From the NCBI RefSeq assembly GCF_037042905.1, contig NC_087262.1, forward strand, positions 4,612,001-4,676,000: a stretch of DNA of 64,000 bases, in the 5' to 3' direction. The notes below the pieces were generated by a model. That model was not told the origin of the DNA. It ran no database searches and saw only the letters and a list, made by a program, of their open reading frames with translations. Both the position numbers and the translations under genes were made by a program. Numbering within the stretch: position 1 is the stretch's first letter; the number at the start of each line of letters is the position of its first letter. Shown piece after piece: positions 1 to 10,200 of this stretch. This stretch comes from Lytechinus pictus (Eukaryota > Echinodermata > Echinoidea > Temnopleuroida > Toxopneustidae).

Positions 1-1246
1 TGATAGATGGATGGATGGATGAACAACATTGATTACAGAATTTTATATTTTGAAATCAGAGGTAGGATTAGGTATGTCAAATTTTCTTGTCCAAAAAAGT
101 CTATGCTTATGATGTCTCCAGTAGAAGAGGATGCCATATCATGCATTATTTGTGGTGAAGATTTTAACAGTTTTTCAGAGTTGTCGTTGAAAATCACTGA
201 ATTTTTGTGTCGTGAAATGCTCCCCTCAGGGGAGTTTGATGAAAGGTGTCAGCTAGTCACCTTTATCCAATGAATACCAAGGATTTCTCAGAGCTGACAA
301 TTAGGTTGATGCCCACAACTTTCCTGAAAAGGGGCCCAGAACACTGCAACAGAGTGATTTTGGGCCGATTCTACTTGTTGGCCTTCAAACCCTTGAATAA
401 CATAATTCTTGGGGGATACTCACCTGTCGTAAGGGTTGATGAGAGAGATAAGAAACCTGAGAAGTTCTCTTACACAAGGTAGACCATACGGGATTGGTGG
501 TCCTGCTCCTACGGGATGGAAGAAAAAATTTATCAATTAGAAATTTTAATGTCTTTATTCGAGCAATACCCCCAAACCAAATTCATCATTCAATTAAATA
601 TTTCTTTATTTACATACATCTCTTGGCTCATGCTACAAGAAACTCAGAAATAAAATGTTGTCAACCTGCAAGAAAAGTTAGACCTCTAATGATAATGAAA
701 AATTTGTTGAACAATCAATTTCATGCTGTTGCATCATATTTAATCAAAAGTTTGATTTTACAATAAATATGAAAGACTGATCTTTGATATTCTATTAGAG
801 AAGAGACATATGACTCGTGTGGATTTCCCATGCATTATCACACATATTGTGCATATTATATTATTATTATTCAATCAATTCTTGCAAAACAGAAAAGAGG
901 GTAAAATCAAAATATCATCATTCTGCAGTGACAGAATTTACAGAGAGAGTTGCGATCAAACACTACTCAATAATCAAACACAACTTTATTTTAACCAATG
1001 AAACACACATATTAGGGACTTGCGCTTGATTACCTAAGTTGCATTTAAACGCAATTCTTTCTGCAGCGGGCTACAGCTCTGACAAAATAAACAGCAATAA
1101 ATGGATTAATGACTTATTTCAAATTAAGTTTATTTTCCAACCAAATATATAGAAATTTATTTAAAGATAGTACTGATCCTGTTTCTTGTCTCAGTTGAAT
1201 GGACAATATAGACAGGTCTCACTGTAACAAAAATGCTCATCCTTAC
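1..1246. other. AT-rich non-coding sequence, GBF1 intron
   Basis: There is a short TGGA microsatellite at 7-25. No exon matching the next GBF1 block (the start of the HUS region) was found on the minus strand, so this is taken as intron. The small open frames on the plus strand have no codon or family support. Confidence 0.5.
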
Positions 1247-4200
1247 CATCTTTTTGTTTCTGCTGAGGGGTGAAGCGAATCCCCTGTGGATTGACGTACT
1301 CCGATTCGTGCAAAGATGCAGAGTCCGTGTTGGATTCTGTGTCCTCCGTGCCTTCCAAACCAGAGTCCGCCCTCTCTTGGTCACCAGAAGAAAGTTTGCC
1401 ATCTTCAACCTAGCGAGAACAACAAAAGTGGTAGAGAATGGGTTTGGGGAAATTATGCATTTCGAAAGATTTTGGTTTTACTTGGGCTCATACTCAAGTG
1501 ATGTTTATCCAATGAAATATGTACATACCTGTCAACCCTGGAACCAAGAAAGTGGAAAAGAAAGACAGAGCCTGAAGAGATATTGCAAATTTGCTAATCA
1601 CAAGTACAGACAGATTTCTCAGACAGAATGGGCACAGTGGTTAAAATGGCTCTCTCTTTAACCAAACCTGTACTGCCCATATTTAATACAGACAATTGGC
1701 AGGTATGCATTACTGGGCTCGGTTGCATTCTTAGCACTACTGGCACTGCATTCCAAATCCAGTTCCGGCAAAGGTACGGTAGTATCGCACATGGAAAATT
1801 GACATAAAATTGTCTCTTTATACTATTCAAAGGAGACATTTCTCACTAATCATTAACAATGTCTGGCAGGCAAAGGGATTATCTGAACGGTTATTATGCA
1901 CTCATTCTGCAAGTGATTTGATCCACTTTGGGACGTGGTTCGGCGAACCAGTGAGCATGCACCTTTAGAGTGCAGCAACCTGCAAGTCTGACCTCAGTAT
2001 CAGATAGATATCAATGCCAAAATTTTTGTAGCCATGATCAGAGCTGCAAACCTGATCAAGAACATTTTAATATTCTTAAAGCTGAAAATCAGTATTTTGA
2101 TGAGGATATCAGTATTTTCAAAGAAATACCTTAGGACACATGGCCGTACGCAATCATTTTTCGCTGGGGGGGGGGGCAGCATGCATAAAATTTATTTTAA
2201 AAAAAAGTCGAAAGCGAGGGAGTGTCATTGGGGCACTTTTGGTGAATTTTGTGAAAATTTTCAATAAAACAATTGTAAGTTTTCAAAATTTCTGGGGGGC
2301 AACTGCCTCCCCCCTGCTGCGTACGGCCACGTCAGGACAACACAAAAAAATGAAACTTTAGAAATCTGTATTTTGCACGAAACAAACGGAATTCTTCTCA
2401 TTTTTCAGTGCTAAATACATAAAATCTGTACTACTTGGCAGCTCTGTATATTTTTTATGATCATTTCATTTGAGGTTCCTACCTTGCCATCGTCCATTCG
2501 CTGTTCACCAGACACCGATATGACCCCGCCCATCTGAGGTGTCTCACATTCCGATACCGAGGCGTCCTTTCCATCCACTCCACCATCTCCCGTTTCCGGT
2601 ATTGCTAACGATGAAGGTCTGTCTGGATCCTGAGCTGACTGGGACTCATCTGCACTATCTGTAACAGACACATGGATATATGCATACTGTATATTAGAGA
2701 AATATGTACTCTTTTTTATAATAATGATAATAATAGCTGGATTTATAAAGCGCTTATTGCCTGAGGATACAAAGCGCTGCTATTATTACCCCGGCTTTAG
2801 CGCAAGCTACCATCAACGGCGCTCAGTGCATGCAAGGAATTACTCCTGTGGGTAAATTTCTTGCCGAAGGAAAACACGCCATGGCTGGGATTCGAACCCA
2901 CGACCCTCTGTTTCAAAGTCCGGAGACCAATCCACTGGGCCACAACGCTCCCCATACACCTTATGCATTGAGGTCATAGCTAAAGAATCTCTGACATCTC
3001 ATTTACGCAAAATCCTTTATCCTCCGAGGGCACTGACGTCATATGCACAAGGTCAATTGAGAAATGATTTTTCAAAAGATTGATATTTCAGCCATGTGTA
3101 GGGTCTTTTTCCAACCATTATTACTACTCAGTCCTACATGTGCCTATCAGTGTCGGCAATCTTCAGTGTGACACTCTGTCATGATTTCATGATTTCACAA
3201 ATTTAGGTTTTTGTAAATGTACCAGGTCTAGCTCTAGGATGACAGGGTGACAATGTCTAATGTAAATCATTGTTTGCTGCGACTACATTAAACTTTAATA
3301 CCCTAGTAATGATAAGCTCTATACAAGAACGTAATGATATTGTCAGTATCCATTTGCATCCAAAGTCAAATCTGTGTTAGCACCCACCTGCCTATAGTAA
3401 CCCTAGTTAGCGGTCACCATTTTCCCAGAGGCAAATTATGTGAAAAAGAACCTGTCTATAGCATCCACCTGTCTATCAAGGCCACATTGTATGTTCCCCT
3501 TGCGTGGTCACTATAGACAGGTTACACTGAATGTCCTGCACCAAACATACCTCTTCCTGGACCTTCCTCGGGTATACTCTCTGCAACACCTACAGACTGC
3601 AAGGACTGCTCTGATCCCCCCGCTCCCTGAGCCTGGGACGCAGGACCCGAGTGTGGTCCATTTGCCTGAGGATTACCCGATGTAGCAGCAGTAGTAGGGG
3701 CGGGGCCGTTGGAGGGTGCAGCAAGGGATGGCGAGGGGGCGGTTTCCTCGATAGGGGTGGTAGAGAGGCGGTTCTTTCCCTGCCTGACTTTGGGGGACTG
3801 GCGCGACCGACGCCTCCTGGAGGAGTCTCCGATGCCACCAGCTCGCATCTTCAGCTGGAATTGGAGGAAACACAGATGAATTTCAGATAAGACTTTTGCT
3901 TATAAAATGTCAAGATATTTACATCCATTTATCAGAAATATTTCCCAAACGTGAGAGGGATCATGTCTCAGGCACCTTGCAAAAAGTCTGGGTTAAGCCT
4001 TTCATGCAGGAATCCTTCACGTGGCTTCATATCTCTAATTCTTATATTCGTCATAGACCTCAATGGAATTCCTCTTACTGTAAAATGTAAATTTACATAT
4101 TTTTCTTCAATGTATTTCATAAACCTGAGGGGGGGGGGGAAGTAAAGGCTATTCACATTCCATCATCGATTATTGAAGACTCCGGCCATGTAACACTGAG

Positions 4201-7200
4201 CTTAGTGCTTAATCAGAGGGCTAATTTTACAATTGATTAAAATTATCATAATGTGCAATCAGTCATTGTCATACCAACCACTTGCATGGTCGATCGCTAA
4301 GGTTTGTGATAGAGGCCCAAAATGTCATCTTTCATTGGGAATTAGAGTCCATAAATTCAGACAAATGCATGATTCTGAAAACATAGTTGTGGGTGTACTG
4401 TCAGAACTTATTTACCTTTCTGATTCCCGACAGCTTTTCTTCCTTGAATTGAGGTAGTCTTGAAAACAGCAATTGAACCATATCGTTCAGCGTATGCTCA
4501 GCCGACTTCCGCAAGAGTTCTATCAACAAAGAAACAAACAATGATCTTGTATAAAGTATTTTGGTGTTCACGGGGATATCTCCTGATAATATTTTTATTT
4601 ACACATCCATTGAATTTGAATTTAATTCAGTTCAATTTAATAAACATCACTGACAAATATCAATCAAACAATTGTTAGTAGTTATTCTGCTACACAAGCA
4701 AAATGACGTGTTGTATGTTTTACAAGATAGTGACAGGGTTGGGCTCAATTACAAGGTAATTGATCAATTACGTAGCTAATAATGTTTTTGAGTGATTGTA
4801 ATTGAATTTCTGAAAGGGAAAGTAATTGTAATTGAAAACAAGTGGAACGCCTCTGGCAGTCTCGCCTGCATTACGCAATTTAAAATAGCAGCAGTGCTAA
4901 CTTTGAAAACTACTATAAAATAATCATTCACAAAAACATCATTCATATAATGACATAATACCACATTCATTGACCATAAATGACATTTGAACGGAGACTT
5001 AAGACTGTCAACTACACCCATGTCGACATTTCATTCACTCTATCCATAAACTTTCAAAGTTATGATGGCACTTCAACAATTACCCCAACATGACCTAAGT
5101 TTATTGACCTTAACTGACCTTTGACTTGGTTTTGTGACCTGAAACTCACAGGGGATGTTCAGTGATGCTTGATTACTCTTATATCCCAAGTTTTATGAAC
5201 TAGATCCATAAACTTTCAGAGTTAGGATGGTAATTCAACAAATACCCCCAACACGGCCAAAGTTCATTGACCTTTAATGACCTTTGACCATGGTCATGTG
5301 ACCTGAAACTCGTACAGGATGTTCAGTGATACTTGATTACTCTTATGTCCAAGTTTTATGAACTAGATCCATAAACTTTCAGAGTTAGGATGGTAATTTA
5401 ACAAATACCCCCAACACGGCCAAAGTTCATTGACCTTAAATGACCATTGACCATGGTCATGTGACCTGAAACTCGTACAGGATGTTCAGTGATACTTGAT
5501 TACTCTTATGTCCAAGTTTTATGAACTAGATCCATAAACTTTCAGAGTTAGGATGGTAATTTAACAAATACCCCCAATACGGCCAAAGTTCATTGACCCT
5601 AAATGACCTTTGACCTTGGTCATGTGACCTGAAACTCAGACAGGATGTTCACTAATACTTGATTAACCTTATGTCCAAGTTTCATGGACTAGATCCATAA
5701 CTTTTCAAAGTTATGATAGTAATTCAACAAATACCCCCAACTTGACCAAAGTTCATTGACCCTAAATGACCTTTGACCTTGGTCACGTGACCTGAAACTC
5801 GAGCAGGATGTTCACTAATACCTGATTAACCTTATGCCCAAGTTTCATGAACTAGGTCTATATACTTTCTAAGTTATGATGTCATTTCAAAAACTTAACC
5901 TTCGGTTAAGATTTTGAAAATAATTTTCCCAACATGGTCTAAGTTCATTGACCCTAAATGACCTTTGACCTCGGTCATGTGACCTGAACCTCAGGCAGGA
6001 TGTTCAGTAATACTTGATTAACCTTATGTCCAAGTTTCATGAACTAGGTCCATATACTTTCTAAGTTATGATGTCATTTCAAAAACTTAACCTTAGGTTA
6101 AGATTTGATGTTGACGCCACCGCCGCCGTCGCCGTCACCGTCGGAAAAGCGGCGCCTATAGTCTCGCTCTGCTATGCAGGCGAGACAAAAATGTAATTGA
6201 CTTCAATTACTTTTAATTACATTCAATTACTTTAGAATAAACTTACTGAATTTATGATTTAATTTCATGACCTTTTTCATGTCAAATGCTTCAGCATCAA
6301 AGAGAGTAACAGGCAGAATCCGTGTTTTTTAACCTAAACCTTCATCTTGTCAGTATCTCTGTAACTTAGGATTATGTTGAAATAGGTGGTACTATGTATT
6401 GTACAGAATACAAATTGATTTCATTCATGACTTTTTTTAGAAACTAATTGAAATTGTAATTGAGAAAAGTAATTGGTAATTGTAATTGAACATTTCTTCA
6501 ATTACGTAAAAGTTTGTAATTGTAATTGAAGAAAGTAATTGAGCCCAACCCTGATAAGTGATATAGATTTTTATTTGGTAAACAATCCTCATCAAAGAAC
6601 TACATGTTTAGCTGGTGGATAGAACAAGTCATTAGTACAAGTCATCAGCAATATTTTTCTGTTAGCTAAAGTAATGACAGGTAATGTGATACACTTCAGC
6701 CATCAATTTGTTTAGAATCCATATCCCCATTTTATAATGACAAATAACATTGAGAAGAAACAGAACATGTGGGCCCGAATTCACAAAGGTGGTTTTGAAA
6801 ACCATCGGTTGAACTCATGGATTGTGCAGATTTCCTGTATAAATTACGCTTATTTACTGCGTTTATTAACAAGATGTCCAATGCTGATGCGAGTTTTTGT
6901 CACAGTGCGCCAAATTGACGCCTGTTGCCATGGTTAAATACGCTACTTTATTCGCGAGTCCAACGTTTGAAGAGTGGACTCATTAATTCAACACAGTGGA
7001 CTCATGAATAAAATAGCGTGGATAACCACGGCAACAGGCGTCAATTTGGCGCACTGTGACAAAAGCACGCATCAGCATTGGACATGTTTTAATATACGCG
7101 GTAAATAAGCATAATTTATACAGGAAATCTGCATAAACCATGGGTTCAACCGATAGTTTTAAAAACCACCTTTGTGAATTCGGGCCGGGGTCTTTTAGAC

Positions 7201-10200
7201 GTTACAGAAGTTGATCTTTATTGGCAGGAAAGATCTGAGAGACTGTATTTGAACATACCGCTTAATCTGAGCTCGAAGCAGATGCGGAAACACGATGGCA
7301 TGATCTCACAGACGGCTTCATTGGACAGAAGCATTCCAACCGGCGTCAGGAGTAATGTTCTCAGAACCTAGAAAAGGTAAGAGAAATGATTGCATAATGT
7401 GAGAATGAATAGCATGATTTTACAGACTGCTTCATCGCACATTTGGATTCTAACCAGTGTTAGCAGTAACGTTCTCAAAGACAGAACATCTTGGATTCAC
7501 AACTTCATCTCACAATACATATATCAAATTGGCATTTAACTAACAATTTGGTATTACAAGCAACGCCACATGATCACGTATAGATACTAAAGTACAAAAT
7601 TTCTGTTCAAATTAGGGATAGTGACGTGTAGCCAAAAGCGACATATTGTGGTTCAAATAATTAGCACAGAATCTACTTTTTGTTCTCTTTTAAGATTCTG
7701 TGTGGTGGGCCTCAAAAAGATATTAAGAACCTGGCTTTGATTGAGTCACCCCCTTTCTGGGGGGCATTTCATGAAGAGTTTTAATCAGTGATTTTCACCG
7801 AGTAATCTGCTCTCGGCCAATCAGATGCAAGGATTTCTAGTAGCTTGCAACACACGTCGGTGAAACCACTGCTTCGTGAAATGGTCCCCTGGCTTCCATG
7901 AATTTACCTGGAGGATCTTCATGAGGACTACTTCATCGGAGCTGGGATCGGTGCCGACGAATCGGGTGTGTGTGACAGCATCGGCGATGTTCTCGATTCC
8001 CTGTGCTGCTCCATCTATGTTTGCATCTGGAATGTAAATGTTTGGGAGAATACATACAGAAGGTTAAATGTGCCGATTTCCTGCAAAAGCAATGTCTTTT
8101 AACCAGTGTGTTGGCTCAGTTGGTAGAGCGTCCGTCTCACAACCGGGAGGTCGGGGGTTCAAACCCCGGCCGCGTCAGACCAAAAGACGTTAAAAGATGG
8201 GAGTTGCTGCTACCCTCTTTGGCGTTCAACGATTAAAGGGATAAAGCCTCGTCGATCTGGCGCTGCACAGCGGCTGCCGGGCCCACGATCAATTGGGCAA
8301 AGAAAATTTTTGGAGTATTTCATTTTCATATCTATTTCGAACAATAAAATATGGATTTTCATTTTCATCATTTTCATCATGTCTCAAACAATATGTGTAC
8401 GCCTTTCACTTGTTTGAAAGACTCTGGTCCATTTTCTGCATACTTTTATTCTGCATTATACAAAAACTAGGGCACATACCTGTACTCCATGATTTAAAAA
8501 AAATGTAAAAAACATAAACAAAAGATACAGAAAACATATTGCCTTATTCTTAGCCACGAAAAGGAACAAATAAGCAACAACAAAAAAGACCAGTTTGGAT
8601 CTCTGGATTTCTATTATTATTAATACACTTATCATTAAACAAAGCGAGCCTTACCCAAGAGACCGTAAGAGAGGAATTTGTTGATGGAGGAAAGGGCCAG
8701 CCCGGTAATAGGTCCTGTTGTATCATCTGAACGTATCACATCAAGGAATGGGCCTAGAAACACATTAGGCTCTATGGCACCGAGATCTGCAAAAGGGGGA
8801 AGAAAAAAAACATTAAGATGATCTTTAAAGGTTTTCATGGTGGAGAGAATTATGGAAGTTTTGCGGTAAACACCATGTACATGTACAGTACATGAACATG
8901 TATGTAGTCCTGAAAAGGACTGTTTGTTTATCTTTATTGTTTCAACAAACAGTCTTTCAAGACTACAAACAGTACAGGTGAAAAGTTTGGGGCCACCCTC
9001 AGATTTAAAAGGAAATTATACAAAACACTGCATTCTGCATACATTCAAATGTATTGATATTGGATTGGCTATGGCAGTTCCATGACATCACACAAGCTGT
9101 TTCCAACTGGTTATGACTCCAATTCTTTCAGTTTTAATAATACATTCAAATTTTTATGCATACCTTTAATGCATACCTCTAAGCTTTAAAGGTATGCATA
9201 AAATTTGAATATATTTAAAGCAACGGTTGTTTTTAACAACCTGAAAGCTTGTCAGAGGCTTGTCTGACATAGTAACAAATAATACATGTATATGTCAACC
9301 TGCGGACAGTCAACCTGTCTGAAACGTTGAGTCTTCTCTCCCGCTCCTTTACTTCCAATGTGTAATCCAAACCTTTCAAGTTTAAAGGGATGCATAAATT
9401 TGAATATATCAAGAAAACCAACTTGAGTTCACAGAATGGAGTGTATAGCATGTTTAACATTGCATCTGTATACAAAATTACTTGATCATCACGCACCATA
9501 CAAACACCATACAAAACTGCATTGGCTTTCAGAAAACAATCAAGCATACATGTAGTAGCAGACCTGGGGCCTGTTTCATAAAACTTGTTATAATAACAAA
9601 TTTGTAATAAAATGTTACAAGCTACTGAAATCTTTCAATTTGATTGGTTGATAGTAAACTTGCTATAGAAACTGTGTGTTTGTTATTATAAGAAGTCTTT
9701 TTGAAATGGGCCCCTGTACTGATATAATTCTGAAAATTAAAAAACATGAATCTGTATTAAAAAAAAGGCAGATTATATAAATTAAAAACATCTCCCACAA
9801 GAATTCCTTCTCCAGTCAAATATTGCATGTGTGCAAAATACGTGTACCACTCACATACATCCAGTTGTTCCACATTATTCAATCCTGATTTACTAGCACA
9901 CTACTCAATTTTCATTTGAGTAATAAATTTGCAGATTCATGTATCAAGCACATGTATGTACACAACTTTTTTGTGTACATTTCACACACTAAGGTGTGCA
10001 CAAGTCTTTTTTTAAATTTAATTCATTAAATAATATATCTCCCCATACGGAAATCACATTTTTATCATGAAAATGATCCTGCAGGGCATATAACTGGATA
10101 TAAACGTACATTTATTGAATCTTGACTTAGATATTTTGTATTAGAATGTAAATGTGATACACCCAAATGACAGGTTTGACAGTATAAGTTTGTACATAAT

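Noticed and set aside
1233-1661. 142-codon plus-strand frame
   Set aside because: It overlaps GBF1 exon 9 antisense; family matches are all on the minus strand.
8108-8180. Functional tRNA gene (Val-like CAC wording)
   Set aside because: A and B boxes are good, but the anticodon stem is poorly paired and a SINE body follows directly, as in the other copies.
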